This document shows, one piece after another, positions 38,290-48,135 of a stretch of DNA of 64,000 nt. The DNA is from an uncultured Chthonomonas sp. (GTDB lineage: Bacteria > Armatimonadota > Chthonomonadetes > Chthonomonadales > CAJBBX01). Positions within the stretch are counted from its first letter, which is position 1; every line of letters begins with the position of its first letter. The notes beneath the pieces are model-generated. The model was not told the DNA's origin. It was given only the letters and a program-made list of their open reading frames with translations, and did no database searches. The stretch lies in contig CAJBBX010000115.1 of NCBI GenBank assembly GCA_903951425.1, positions 60,517-124,516 on the forward strand. Reading direction: 5' to 3'. The translations under genes were made by a program, and so were the position numbers.

Positions 38290-39648
38290 TTACCGCTTCA
38301 CGTTCGCTGCCGGCGGGTAGACGCAGAACTCCTCGATGGTTGGGACCTCGGAGGCCTTCAGGATGCTCAAGCGCACGCGACGCGCTCGGACCGGGGCAAA
38401 GCTGAAGCTCCTCTCGCCGCCCAGCGCCTCGCCCGAGACCACCGCGCGCCACGAACCGGCCTCCTCGACCTCGATGGCGAACTGCTGTGTGCGCGGGTAG
38501 CCGACCTCCATCACCACGGCGCGGCCGATCTCCGTCTCGCGGCCCAAGTCCACCTCCAGCCAGCCGCTTCGGGCGTCGGCCGCGGCTCCCCAGCGGGTGC
38601 TCTCATCGCCGTCGAAGGCCATGGCGGCCTCGTACCCCGGGTCCGGCCAGACGCTGGAGGCCGACGCCTCCTTGCGCTCGGAAACTGGCGGCGCCTCAGG
38701 CTTCGGCGGCTTGCGGATCATCCGGCCCACCCTGCGCAAGGTCTCCACATCCACCTTGCGCAGGCGCCCGGCGGGATCCGGGCCCACATCCAGCGAGAAG
38801 ATGTTGCCATGCTTCACGCCTGCCGCGTAGTCGCGGTAGAGCCGCTCGGCGGGGAGACAGAGATCATCGTGGATCGGCAGCGAGTAGAACCACATGGCCC
38901 CGCCCTGGTGCGGCGGAAGGATGGGGTACGTGAACTCAGCGATCTGGTAGGGTGATCCCTCCGGCAACCGGCCGGGGCGGCCCATCTCGCCGGCGCGCAG
39001 GTCCCCTCCACCGCCGTTAAAGCCCACGAAGCAGCCCGGCTGGAACCGCTTGACCCAGGCCATGACCTCCTCGTGCGTCGTGCCGGGGTGGCCGGCGGCG
39101 CAGTCCATCCAGAAGAACTCGATGGGCCCGTACCGTGTGCAAAGCTCGCGTAGCTGCTCCCGCTGCATCTCGGGGTTCTGTCCCGTGCCGCCGCCGAGGC
39201 CATCCTTCGCTCTGGGCCAGGTCCAGTCGCCCTCGGAGAAGTAGAGCGCCAGCTTGATGCCATAGCGCTTGCACGAGGCCCGGAGCTTGGCCAGCACGTC
39301 GATGCCCAGCGCCGAGCGGGTCACCTTGCGGTCGGTGGTTTGCGTGTCCCAGAGGCAGAAGCCGTCATGGTGCTTGGCCAGGAAGAGGATGTAGCCCATC
39401 CCGGCCTCTTTGGCGGTGCGGGCCCACTGGTCGGTATCGCACCCCGTGGCGCGGAAGTAGGAGGCGTCCTGCACGCCGGGGGTCCACTCGGTGCCGGAGA
39501 AGGTGCTGAACGACCAGCAGATGAACATCCCCCACCGGAGCGACTGGAGCTCCCGCACGCGCCGGTCCGGTTCCTGTGCCCGCGCCGCGGTGCATCCCGA
39601 GGCAAGCCAGGCCGTCGCCAACAGCCACCCGAGCCGACGAAGCCCCAT
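38290..39648 (-). CDS. Alpha-L-fucosidase (GH29) with discoidin domain, lipoprotein
   Basis: 452 aa. ATG at 39648 after GGGAGA. MGLRRLGWLLATAWLASGC is a lipoprotein signal (LASG-C). The GH29 barrel has LQSLRWGMFICWSFSTFSGT, YILFLAKHHDGFCLWDTQTT (substrate-binding HHDGF), IKLALYFSEGDW and PIEFFWMDCAAGHPG, whose Asp is in the position of the nucleophile (WFDG in most members). Residues about 325-445 are an F5/8 type C (discoidin) module: AAMAFDGDESTRWGAAADAR, GWLEVDLGRETEIGRAVVME. The enzyme removes terminal fucose from glycans at the outer membrane or cell surface. The acid/base residue is not evident, as is usual in this family. Confidence 0.9.
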   Translation of the reverse strand: MGLRRLGWLLATAWLASGCTAARAQEPDRRVRELQSLRWGMFICWSFSTFSGTEWTPGVQDASYFRATGCDTDQWARTAKEAGMGYILFLAKHHDGFCLWDTQTTDRKVTRSALGIDVLAKLRASCKRYGIKLALYFSEGDWTWPRAKDGLGGGTGQNPEMQREQLRELCTRYGPIEFFWMDCAAGHPGTTHEEVMAWVKRFQPGCFVGFNGGGGDLRAGEMGRPGRLPEGSPYQIAEFTYPILPPHQGGAMWFYSLPIHDDLCLPAERLYRDYAAGVKHGNIFSLDVGPDPAGRLRKVDVETLRRVGRMIRKPPKPEAPPVSERKEASASSVWPDPGYEAAMAFDGDESTRWGAAADARSGWLEVDLGRETEIGRAVVMEVGYPRTQQFAIEVEEAGSWRAVVSGEALGGERSFSFAPVRARRVRLSILKASEVPTIEEFCVYPPAANVKR

Positions 39649-39740
39649 GCCGATCTCCCTCTCGCGGAACCCTGCGCCGCCGAGGCCGCCGGCCCCGCTG
39701 CAAACGGGACCGGCGAGGTCGGCGGTTGCCTGTCGGGCGG

Positions 39741-41948
39741 CTACTGCTTGGGCAGCACCAGTACGCGCAGGCGCTTGGTCAGGTAGGAGCCCGCGTTGGC
39801 CGCGAAGGTCCAGTCCAGCTCCTTGGCCGCCCGCGTGCCGATGCCCAGGTCGGCGCCCGAGCCCGACTTCCAGTTGTTGATGGCGAAGAGCGTCTGCTTC
39901 GCATCGTGGTTGTGTACCTGCATGCTGCCGTAGCCGTCGGTGGGCTCTACGGGCTCGTCGCCGAAGTCCCAGTCCGCGCCGGAGGCGTTGGGCACGCTGG
40001 CGTTGTTGGGCGGGCCGTAGTTGTGGGGCCAGAACTCGATGTTCCCGCCCTTGAGCCCGGCGCCGTTGACGATGGACTTCACGTTGGATAGCACGTTCAT
40101 GTTGGTCACGTTCTGCTGAAACTTGGCGCCTGACGCCGGCGTCGGAACGCCGAGCTTGCCGAGATCCTGACTGAACGCATCCATGGAGACGTAGAGGTAC
40201 TGGGCGAAACCGTCCTGCCCGGTCAGCTCCAGGAAGTAGGCGACGCGGGCCACGGGGCCCTGGATGGACTTCCGGTTGTCCACGTCGTACCGCACGTCGG
40301 CGCCGACCTTGCCCAGGTCGAGGTCGTAGAGCAGCTTGTACTGCTTGGCCTCGGGCACGTTGATGGCCAGCAGGTCGCGCTTGGGCACGTCGCCCGCTCG
40401 GAAGGAGTTGGCAGGGAGGCCTGCGCCGTTGCTCAGGTTCGGCTCCGCCAACATGTGCCAGGCGTACCGCACGGCCACGGGGTTCCTCACCTCCGGCGAG
40501 GAGAGGACCACCGAGGAGCCGTCGATGGCGGCATCGGCCTTCACGAAGCCGCCCTCTTCCTTGTCGATGATCTCGAACCAGCTGATCGGCTTGCCGTCGC
40601 GGCTCTTCAGGCCCGCGGCGTTGTCGAACGTGATCCGGAGCTTGGCGCCCTCGGCGGCCATGGTCTTGAAGGTGGGACCCAAGTAGACGACTTCGGACTT
40701 CCCGTACGTCTTGGCCAGGGCCCAGAAGGCGAGCCGCTTGCCCACGTCCTGCTTGTTCTTCGGGTGGATGTCGGCCAGTTCGCCGATATCGTTGATGACG
40801 GCCATGCCGGTATTGGAGATCGCCTGCGCCGCGGTCTGGGCCTCCCAGAACTCAGGCTCGGTGGCCGGGTTGTTGCCGTAGTTGTAGGGCGCGACCTGCA
40901 CGAAGTAGAAGGGGAAGTCGCCCTGGCCCCAGACCTTGCGCCAGCCGCCGATGAGGGCCTTCATGCGCTCGGTGTAGGTCTTGCCCTCGCCCAGGTTGGA
41001 CTCGCCCTGGTACCAGATGGCCCCGCGGATACCGAAGGGGCGAACCGGGTTGATCATGCCGTTGTAGAGTGCGGTGGCGTGCTGCACGTTGCTGGGCGGC
41101 AGGAGCTCGGCGGGGAAGGTGGGCATGGCCGGGGCCGCATCGCTGGCCGCCATGGCCTTGCGCGTTCCTGCGAGCCAGGCCTCGGTATCGCTGAGGACCT
41201 TGGACAACTGCTGCTTGTGGGCCGCCGAGCTCGGATCAGCCAGCAGCACACGGTCGTGGTCGCCCTTGAGCGCCGGAACGGCCGCAAAACCCTCGGGCGG
41301 CGTCCAGGTCTGGATCACGGTGCCGCCCCACGTGGCGTCGATGAGGCCCACCGGCACGGAAAGCGTGCGCTGGAGCTCTCGGCCGAAGAAGTATGCCACG
41401 CCGGAGAACCCGCCCCAGCCGTCTTCGGCGATCGTCTTGGGCGTGCAGGCCTTCCACGCGCCCTCCATGTCGGCCATGGGGCGGGGGGTGAAGCGGTTGG
41501 GCACCAGGAGCAGACGAATCTGCGGGTGGCTGGCCGCGGCGATCTCCTGCTGCGGGTTATTGCACATCCCGATGCCCTGCTCCATGTTGGACTGGCCGGA
41601 ACAGAGCCAGACCTCGCCGACCAGCACGTCCTCGAGCTTAATGACGCTGGAGCCGCTGACGGTCATGGTGTGCGGCCCGCCGGCCTTTAGCGCAGGCAGC
41701 GTGGCCTTCCACTCGCCCTTAGCGTTGGCCTGGGCCTTGGCTGACTCGCCGGCGACCTGCACGGTGACGGTCTCGCCGGGGCTCGCCCATCCCCAAACGG
41801 GCAGGGGTATCTGGCGCTGCAGCACCATGTGGGACGCAAAGACCTTGGGCAGCCGCACTTCGGCAGCGCAGGGGTTCGGGGCCGTCAGGCCGATGATCAG
41901 CGCGGCAAGCGCCCCGCCGCGGGTGGCGGCGTCTCTCATTCCGAGCAT
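39741..41948 (-). CDS. Secreted sialate O-acetylesterase-like SGNH hydrolase
   Basis: 735 aa, ATG at 41948 after AAAGGA. Signal-like N-terminus (GGALAALIIGLTAPNPCAAE). LPKVFASHMVLQRQIPLPVW and VWGWASPGETVTV are the usual beta-domain opening of the SASA/DUF303 family. Catalytic serine in VWLCSGQSNMEQG; VPVGLIDATWGGTVIQTW and AIWYQGESN are the Gly/Asn oxyanion blocks; DIHPKNK near residue 395 gives the catalytic Asp/His. After about residue 530 a C-terminal beta-rich module of 200 residues is added, which is not part of the basic enzyme. It removes acetyl esters from sialic acid or other acetylated sugars. Confidence 0.9.
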   Translation of the reverse strand: MLGMRDAATRGGALAALIIGLTAPNPCAAEVRLPKVFASHMVLQRQIPLPVWGWASPGETVTVQVAGESAKAQANAKGEWKATLPALKAGGPHTMTVSGSSVIKLEDVLVGEVWLCSGQSNMEQGIGMCNNPQQEIAAASHPQIRLLLVPNRFTPRPMADMEGAWKACTPKTIAEDGWGGFSGVAYFFGRELQRTLSVPVGLIDATWGGTVIQTWTPPEGFAAVPALKGDHDRVLLADPSSAAHKQQLSKVLSDTEAWLAGTRKAMAASDAAPAMPTFPAELLPPSNVQHATALYNGMINPVRPFGIRGAIWYQGESNLGEGKTYTERMKALIGGWRKVWGQGDFPFYFVQVAPYNYGNNPATEPEFWEAQTAAQAISNTGMAVINDIGELADIHPKNKQDVGKRLAFWALAKTYGKSEVVYLGPTFKTMAAEGAKLRITFDNAAGLKSRDGKPISWFEIIDKEEGGFVKADAAIDGSSVVLSSPEVRNPVAVRYAWHMLAEPNLSNGAGLPANSFRAGDVPKRDLLAINVPEAKQYKLLYDLDLGKVGADVRYDVDNRKSIQGPVARVAYFLELTGQDGFAQYLYVSMDAFSQDLGKLGVPTPASGAKFQQNVTNMNVLSNVKSIVNGAGLKGGNIEFWPHNYGPPNNASVPNASGADWDFGDEPVEPTDGYGSMQVHNHDAKQTLFAINNWKSGSGADLGIGTRAAKELDWTFAANAGSYLTKRLRVLVLPKQ

Positions 41949-42163
41949 TGGATGGTCCTTTCACGCAGGGAGGCGAGGCGAGGCCCCGCCGTGCGCACAT
42001 TCATCAAACTGCTGGTCATATCCTCCCTGACGGCATCGCCGCGTCCCAGCGGGCAGGAGAACGCGCGCAACCTCGCGAAACTAGGCGACGAACAACCCGG
42101 CGCGTGCGCCGGGCGTCCTGATGCCGAACTACGAACCAGCCCAAGACCGGTCGGGAGGCCCTG

Positions 42164-44101
42164 ATGCGAATACGAGTGATGCACCTGACACTGGCCGCGG
42201 CAGCGGCGACCCTGGCGCTGCTGGCGGCGCCGCAGCTCCCGGTGGGACGATCCCCCCAGGCGGCGCAGGCGGCCACCGAGCCGGTCTACCATTCGGCGGA
42301 TGACGTGGCATGGTCGCCCGACGGCAAGCGGCTGGCGGTGTCCGACCGCACGGCGAACGCGGTGGTGATCCTCGACCCGGCCTCCGGCGCCGTCGTCCGC
42401 CGCATCGCGGTGACGACCCCGGCGGGCATCGCCTGGTCCGGCTCGTCCATCTGGGTAGCGGAGAACGCCGCCGGCCGCCTGGCGCAGATCGATGCCGCAC
42501 GCGGCTCGGTCGTGCGCCGGACGGCCGTGGGCGCCGGCCCGGAGACCGTGGCCGTCTGCGCCGCGAAGGGCATCGCGCTCACCGCGAACTGCCACTCCGG
42601 CGACGTCTCGGTCGTCGCCATGGCCACAGGCCGGCAGACCGCGCGCATCGCCACCGGCGGGCGGCCCTTCGGCGTCGACGTCAGCCGCGACGGCTCCACC
42701 GCGGTGGTCGGCTACCTGACGGCCGCCGGCGATGCCCGGGACCCACAGAACTCCGCCACCGCATGCATCCTGGACCTCCGCACCAACCGCGTTGCCAAGG
42801 CCATCCGCCTCGTGGCGGGCTCCACCAACCTGCGGCACGTCCGCATCTCCAAGGACGGCAAGTGGGCCTACATCGCCCACACGCTGGGACGCTTCAACCT
42901 GCCCACCACGCAGCTCGACCGAGGCTGGGTCAACACCAACGCCTTCACCATCCTGGACCTGCAGAAGCGCTCGCTCTACGTGGCGCTGCTGCTGGACCAT
43001 CCCATGGAGGGCGGCGCCGACCCCTGGGGCATCGGGCTCTCGCCCGACGGCTCGACGGCTTTCGTCTCCCTCTCCGGCGCACGGCAGATCGCCCGCCTCG
43101 AGCTGGCTAAGCTCCACAAGTACACCGCCGGCGACATCGCCGCCGACAGCCCGCTGATCAAGGTCTCGGAGGAGTGGGCGGTCACCGCGCGGAACCTCTG
43201 GGCCGACATCAAGAAGGACCCCGGGCAGCGCGCCGAGCTGGCCAACGACCTCTCTGCCCTCTACGTGGCCGAGACGCTTGAGCGCAAGGAGTACCCCGGC
43301 GACGGCCCCCGCGGCGTGGCCGTATCGCCCGACGGCAAGAGCGTGGCCGTGGCCACCTACTTCGCCGGCAACGTGGGCCTTCTGGATCCGGCCACCGGCG
43401 CCTGCCGCAAGACGCTCAGCCTGGGTAAGCAGCCCGCCGAGACGGCCGTGCGCCGCGGCGAGCGCTACTTCTCCGACGGCACCCTCTGCTTCCAGCACTG
43501 GCTCAGCTGCCTGACCTGCCACCCCGAGACGCGCGCCGACGGCCTCAACTGGGACCTGCTGAACGACGGCATCGGCAACCCGAAGAACACGCGGTCGCTG
43601 GTCAACTCCTACAAGATGCACCCGCTCATGTGGCACGGCGTCCGCGAGAGCATGGAGATGGCCTCCAGGGCCGGCTTCCGCGCGATCCTGTTCCGCGAGC
43701 CGGAGAAGGGCGAAGTCGAGTCCGTGCAGGCCTACCTCCGTTCACTGCGCCCGCTACCCTCGCCGTACCTGGTCGGCGGCAAGCTCTCGCCGTTGGCCCA
43801 GAAGGGCAAGGCGCTCTTCAACAGCCCGCGGACACGGTGCGCCTCCTGCCATGCCGGCCCGCTGCTCTCCGACCAGAGGCGGTATGACGTGGGCACGCGG
43901 GGCGAGCTGGACCAGGACAGCCTCTTCACCAGTCCCAAGCTCTTCGAGCTCTGGCGCACGGCTCCCTTCATGCATGACGGCCGCGCCACGAACTTGCGGC
44001 AGGTGCTGACCGTCTTCAACAAGGGAGACAAGCACGGCGTGACATCGAAGCTCTCCAAGTCCGACGTCGCCGCGCTGGAAGCCTACCTGCTCTCGCTGTA
44101 G
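42164..44101 (+). CDS. Exported beta-propeller protein with two c-type heme sites
   Basis: 645 aa. ATG at 42164 after GGGAGG (5 nt). Signal peptide about 1-37. Residues 45-430 form a YVTN-type propeller (DDVAWSPDGKRLAVSDRTAN, PFGVDVSRDGSTAVVGYLTA, GVAVSPDGKSVAVATYFAGN). The C-terminal part is a cytochrome-c peroxidase-like dihaem region: CLTCH at 449-453 and CASCH at 559-563; PFMHDGRATNLRQVL has the MauG/CcpA-type HDG segment. It binds heme outside the cytoplasm and is expected to move electrons or oxidise a substrate. It starts a plus-strand run with the next cytochrome gene (23 bp gap). Confidence 0.85.
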   Translation: MRIRVMHLTLAAAAATLALLAAPQLPVGRSPQAAQAATEPVYHSADDVAWSPDGKRLAVSDRTANAVVILDPASGAVVRRIAVTTPAGIAWSGSSIWVAENAAGRLAQIDAARGSVVRRTAVGAGPETVAVCAAKGIALTANCHSGDVSVVAMATGRQTARIATGGRPFGVDVSRDGSTAVVGYLTAAGDARDPQNSATACILDLRTNRVAKAIRLVAGSTNLRHVRISKDGKWAYIAHTLGRFNLPTTQLDRGWVNTNAFTILDLQKRSLYVALLLDHPMEGGADPWGIGLSPDGSTAFVSLSGARQIARLELAKLHKYTAGDIAADSPLIKVSEEWAVTARNLWADIKKDPGQRAELANDLSALYVAETLERKEYPGDGPRGVAVSPDGKSVAVATYFAGNVGLLDPATGACRKTLSLGKQPAETAVRRGERYFSDGTLCFQHWLSCLTCHPETRADGLNWDLLNDGIGNPKNTRSLVNSYKMHPLMWHGVRESMEMASRAGFRAILFREPEKGEVESVQAYLRSLRPLPSPYLVGGKLSPLAQKGKALFNSPRTRCASCHAGPLLSDQRRYDVGTRGELDQDSLFTSPKLFELWRTAPFMHDGRATNLRQVLTVFNKGDKHGVTSKLSKSDVAALEAYLLSL

Positions 44102-44124
44102 GCGCAACCAGGAAAGGAACCCCG

Positions 44125-46932
44125 ATGCCACACCCAGGTTCGGTCCGCCTGCTCGTTCTGGCCGCCGCTGTGGCGCTGGGCGGCTTCGCGTTGCGCGGGC
44201 CGTCAGGAGCCGGTGAGCAGGACTTTGCGCAGCAGGTGGAGGATGACTGGCTCACGCAGGATCGCCTTCGCGGCGACCCGCTGAGCGGGGTCACCCTCGC
44301 GCTGGACGCCGCCGGCGCCGTGGACGGCGTCAAGGACGGCAAGTGGGGCTTCCATACGGGGCCCGAGGCAGATCCCTGGTGGCAGGTGGATCTGGGCGCG
44401 CCCACGGCCCTGGGCCGCGCCCTGCTCTTCAACCGTTGCGAAACGCCGGATCGGACCGCCGCCCTGCGCCTGCTCCTCTCCGACGACGGTCAGGCATGGA
44501 CCGAAGCCTACCGCAACAACGGCGTCCTCTTCTACGGCTTCACCGACGGCAAGCCGCTGGCCGTGGACCTTTCGGGCAAGACGGCGCGCTACCTCCGCCT
44601 GCAGCAGCCCGGCGGCTTCCTGAACCTCGACGAGGTAGAGGTCTATGCTGCCGCCGACCCGGCTCGGAACGTGGCCCTCGGCCGCCCCTGCACGCAGTCC
44701 AGCCTCAGCCAGTGGTCCGTGGCGCACTCCATGCCTCGAACCGGCAATATGCCCATGGCCCTGGTCGTCCGACGGGGCCGCGCCCTCTGCACCGACCTGG
44801 CGGGCATGGGCGTGGACGTGCGTCCTTACATGTCCGAGCTACGGGCCGCCGAGGCCGCCTACAAGGCACCGGGCGCCGACCGCAAGGCCGCCTACCTTCG
44901 CGCCCGCTGGGCCGTCCGGCGCGCCGCGCTGGCCAACCCGCTGCTGAGCTTCAACCGGATCGTCTTCGTCAAGCGCAAGCTGGGCACCTTCAGCCACATG
45001 TCGGACCAGAACTACGGCTGGTGGTCGCGCCCCGGCGGCGGCATCTGCCTCCTGGAGGGCTTCCGCACCGGCGCGCCGCGCGTGCGCACCCTCACCACCT
45101 CACTGCCCGAGGGAAGCTGCCTGGACCCCGAGCTGTCCGCCGACGGCAAGCGCGTCCTCTTCGCCTGGTGCCGGTACCACCCGGAGCTCTCGACCACCGC
45201 GGACAAGACCGACAAGGCGCGGCTACCCGAGGACGGCTTCTATCATCTATATGAAGTGGGCATCGACGGCACGGGCCTTCGGAAGCTCACCAGCGGCAAG
45301 CATGACGACTTCTCGGGCCGCTACTTGCCCGACGGCCGCGTGGCGTTCCTCTCCACTCGCCGGGGCAATACTTTGGCCGCCGGCTCGACCTGCGTGCCCG
45401 TAGGCGCCAACAGCGAGAACCCCGACGGCTACGTGCGGTGCGGCGGCGACAACTACCGCCCGGTGCCGGTCTACACGCTCCACGTCCTGGACAAGCAGCA
45501 GGCCACCGTGCGCGCCATCTCGCCCTTCGAGAGCTTCGAGTGGACGCCCAGCGTAGCGCCCGACGGCCGCATCCTCTACGCCCGTTGGGACTACGTCGAC
45601 CGCGACAACATGCCCTACATGAAGCTCTGGTCGACCAACGCCGACGGCACGCAGGCCCAGATCGTCTGGGGCAACTACACCACCCGGCCGCACTGCGCCT
45701 TCGAGGCTCGCGTCATTCCCGGCACGCGCAAGATCGTCTTCACCGCCTCGGCGCACCACGCCACCACCGGCGGCGCCATCGATATCCTCGACCCGGGCCT
45801 GGGCGCCGACGGCCAGGAGCCGATCACCAACATCACGCCCGAAGTGGCCTATCCCGAGATCAACGGCTGGCCGCGGCACTACTACGCCAGCCCCTGGCCC
45901 CTCTCCGACCGCTACTTCCTCGTCGCCTGGAGCCGCGAGGGCCTCATGGGCCAGGGCGGAATGCCCCCCGAGGCGGGCATGGGCGTCTACCTGTACGACA
46001 TCCACGGCAATCTGGAGTTGCTCTACCGCGACCCGAGCATTTCCTCGCTGAGCCCGATCCCCGTGCGGCCCAGCCGGTCGCCGGCCGGGATCAGCGCCAT
46101 GGTCGCCAAGCGCCCCACGGAAGAGGGCGCCATGCTCATCAGCGACGTCTACCACGGTCTGACCGGCGTGCGCCGCGGGAGCATCAAGTCCGTCCGCGTG
46201 GTGGCCATGCCCACCAAGACGCAGCCGCACATGAACACGCCCACCATCGGCCAGACATCCGACGACCCCGGTAAGTGCGTGCTGGGCACCGCGCCGGTGG
46301 AGGCCGACGGCTCGGCCCATTTCAGCCTGCCTGCCAACGTGCCCGTCTTCCTGCAGGCGCTGGATGATGAGGGCATGGCCGTGCAGACCATGCGGAGCCT
46401 CACCTACGTGCAGGCGGGCCGCACCGCTGCCTGCGGCGGCTGCCATGAGCCGCGGACCCGCACCGCCCGGAACCTGCGCCCACGAGCCGCATCGCGCCCG
46501 CCCAGCCGCCTTATCGCCGGGCCCGAGGGCACGTGGCCCATGGACTACAGCCGCCTGGTGCAGCCCATGCTCGACACCCGGTGCGGCTCCTGCCACCAGC
46601 CCGGCAGCTCCGGCGCGAGGTTCGACCTCACGGCGGGACGCTCCTACAACTCGCTGGTGCAGTACGGCCAACCCAGCCTCCGCGATGTCGTGACCTCGAC
46701 CTACCGCCGGGGCCGCTCCCTGCCCGGCCAGGGCCCCGCGCATACCAGCGCCCTGCTCCAGTTCCTGGGCCGCGACGCGGCGCACCAACGCCTGCTTGCC
46801 AACCCGGAGGACCGCCGGCGGCTGATCGTCTGGATGGACACCTACGCACAGCGCCAGGGGCACTTCAGCCCGGCGCAGGAGGAAGAGTTGAAAGCACTAA
46901 AGGCCCGATGGGCCGGGATCGCCCGGCCTTGA
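44125..46932 (+). CDS. Exported hydrazine-synthase-alpha-like protein with two CxxCH motifs
   Basis: 935 aa, ATG at 44125 after GGAAAGGA. Signal peptide about 1-29. Residues 40-180 are an F5/8 type C-like module (WWQVDLGAPTALGRALLFNR, FLNLDEVEVYAA). The middle is a PD40/TolB-like propeller (GSCLDPELSADGKRVLFAWC, FEWTPSVAPDGRILYARWDY). The segment HYYASPWPLSDRYFLVAWSR and later VPVFLQALDDEGMAVQTMRS is the pattern of the HZS-alpha (PF18582-type) middle domain. Heme sites: CGGCH at 770-774 and CGSCH at 820-824. Proteins of this shape are widespread outside anammox bacteria, so hydrazine synthesis should not be inferred. The next gene starts inside its end. Confidence 0.85.
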   Translation: MPHPGSVRLLVLAAAVALGGFALRGPSGAGEQDFAQQVEDDWLTQDRLRGDPLSGVTLALDAAGAVDGVKDGKWGFHTGPEADPWWQVDLGAPTALGRALLFNRCETPDRTAALRLLLSDDGQAWTEAYRNNGVLFYGFTDGKPLAVDLSGKTARYLRLQQPGGFLNLDEVEVYAAADPARNVALGRPCTQSSLSQWSVAHSMPRTGNMPMALVVRRGRALCTDLAGMGVDVRPYMSELRAAEAAYKAPGADRKAAYLRARWAVRRAALANPLLSFNRIVFVKRKLGTFSHMSDQNYGWWSRPGGGICLLEGFRTGAPRVRTLTTSLPEGSCLDPELSADGKRVLFAWCRYHPELSTTADKTDKARLPEDGFYHLYEVGIDGTGLRKLTSGKHDDFSGRYLPDGRVAFLSTRRGNTLAAGSTCVPVGANSENPDGYVRCGGDNYRPVPVYTLHVLDKQQATVRAISPFESFEWTPSVAPDGRILYARWDYVDRDNMPYMKLWSTNADGTQAQIVWGNYTTRPHCAFEARVIPGTRKIVFTASAHHATTGGAIDILDPGLGADGQEPITNITPEVAYPEINGWPRHYYASPWPLSDRYFLVAWSREGLMGQGGMPPEAGMGVYLYDIHGNLELLYRDPSISSLSPIPVRPSRSPAGISAMVAKRPTEEGAMLISDVYHGLTGVRRGSIKSVRVVAMPTKTQPHMNTPTIGQTSDDPGKCVLGTAPVEADGSAHFSLPANVPVFLQALDDEGMAVQTMRSLTYVQAGRTAACGGCHEPRTRTARNLRPRAASRPPSRLIAGPEGTWPMDYSRLVQPMLDTRCGSCHQPGSSGARFDLTAGRSYNSLVQYGQPSLRDVVTSTYRRGRSLPGQGPAHTSALLQFLGRDAAHQRLLANPEDRRRLIVWMDTYAQRQGHFSPAQEEELKALKARWAGIARP

Positions 46933-48050
46933 CGGCGCGGGTCACGCTGGATCGAGGAGAGTTCGCCGACACCGCAACCATACGGCACGAAGGCTGGACC
47001 GAGAAGCACATCACCCTCCGGGCGCTCCCCGGTGAGGACGGGCCTGCCCTGGCCAGGCGGCTGGCGAGCGCCTGCGCCGCTGCCGGCGGCTCCGTGGCGG
47101 ACGCCATGCTCTTCGGCCGCAGGCAGGATGTGGACGCCGCCGCTGCGACGCTGGAAGTCGAGGCAGCCCCGCGCACCTGGCCCCTCATGGCGCTGGACGG
47201 CCACCCGCTGGACGGCTCCGCCATGGCCGGCGCCCAAGCGCACCTGATCGACGGACTCGCCCTCAAGCCCATCCTCCAAGGCGGCCGGCCCGTGGGATCG
47301 CTCTACGCCGACGACCGCGCCCGCTACGCCTCGTTGGCCGATGTGGGCCCCGCGTCCGGCGCGGCTCCGGCCGGCGACCAGGTCTACTCCGCCCTGGCAG
47401 GAGTAGATGAGGCCCTGTCCGGCGTGGGCATGGCCTTCGGGAACATCACCCGCACCTGGCTCTTCGTCGATCGCCTGCTGGAGTGCTATGACGACCTGAA
47501 CCAGGCTCGCAACCGCTTCTTCACTGAGCGCCGCGTGTTCGACGGACTGGTGCCTGCCAGCACGGGCATCGCCGGCGCCAACCCCCGCGGCGAAACCCTG
47601 GTGATGGCCGCCACCGCCGTGGAGGCCCTCGACGGCCGCGTGACGCCGTTCCGCGTGGGCTCGCCGCTCCAGTGCTCCGCCCACGACTACGGCTCCAGCT
47701 TCAGCCGGGCCATGGAACTGACTGACGGCGTGGTGACCCGCCTGCAGGTCTCCGGCACGGCCAGCATCGCGCCAAGCGGCGCTACCGCCCACGTGGGCCG
47801 CAGCGTCGAGCAGGTCGAGCTGACCATGCGCGTCGTGGAGGCCATCCTCATCTCGCGCGGCATGAGCTTCGCCGACACGACGCGCGCACTGATCTACGTA
47901 AAGCGGCCCGAGGACGCGCTGCTCCCGGAGCAGTGGCTCAAGGCGCAGGGCGTGGACCCGCTCCCGGCAGTGACCATGGAGGCGGATGTCTGCCGCGACG
48001 ACCTGCTGTTCGAGATCGAGTTGGACGCCTGGGCCGCAGTGGATTGCTGA
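46908..48050 (+). CDS. Chorismatase (FkbO/Hyg5)-like protein with RidA fold
   Basis: 380 aa from ATG 46908, overlapping the cytochrome gene by 25 nt; a GTG about 36 nt further on is an alternative. An N-terminal region (ARVTLDRGEFADTATIRHEG) is followed by two YjgF/RidA-like halves. NITRTWLFVDRLLECYDDLN, ARNRFF and CSAHDYGSSFSRAMELTDGV match chorismatase-type proteins (YGSAFSRG), which cleave chorismate to pyruvate and a dihydroxy- or hydroxybenzoate. The C-terminal half RGMSFADTTRALIYVKRPED is typical RidA. Exact reaction undetermined. Why it sits behind two exported cytochromes is not clear. Confidence 0.75.
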   Translation: MGRDRPALTARVTLDRGEFADTATIRHEGWTEKHITLRALPGEDGPALARRLASACAAAGGSVADAMLFGRRQDVDAAAATLEVEAAPRTWPLMALDGHPLDGSAMAGAQAHLIDGLALKPILQGGRPVGSLYADDRARYASLADVGPASGAAPAGDQVYSALAGVDEALSGVGMAFGNITRTWLFVDRLLECYDDLNQARNRFFTERRVFDGLVPASTGIAGANPRGETLVMAATAVEALDGRVTPFRVGSPLQCSAHDYGSSFSRAMELTDGVVTRLQVSGTASIAPSGATAHVGRSVEQVELTMRVVEAILISRGMSFADTTRALIYVKRPEDALLPEQWLKAQGVDPLPAVTMEADVCRDDLLFEIELDAWAAVDC

Positions 48051-48135
48051 TGGGCCGCCGCGAGCAGCACAATGGGCGAACGCCTCGGTCCGGGCGTCCG
48101 TAGACTGGGTAAGGGAGCATAGGCGACTGCCGGGC

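Noticed and set aside
44125..46932. Hydrazine synthase (anammox metabolism)
   Set aside because: Only the alpha-like architecture is present. Beta/gamma subunits and hydrazine dehydrogenase are absent, and this architecture is common in non-anammox bacteria.
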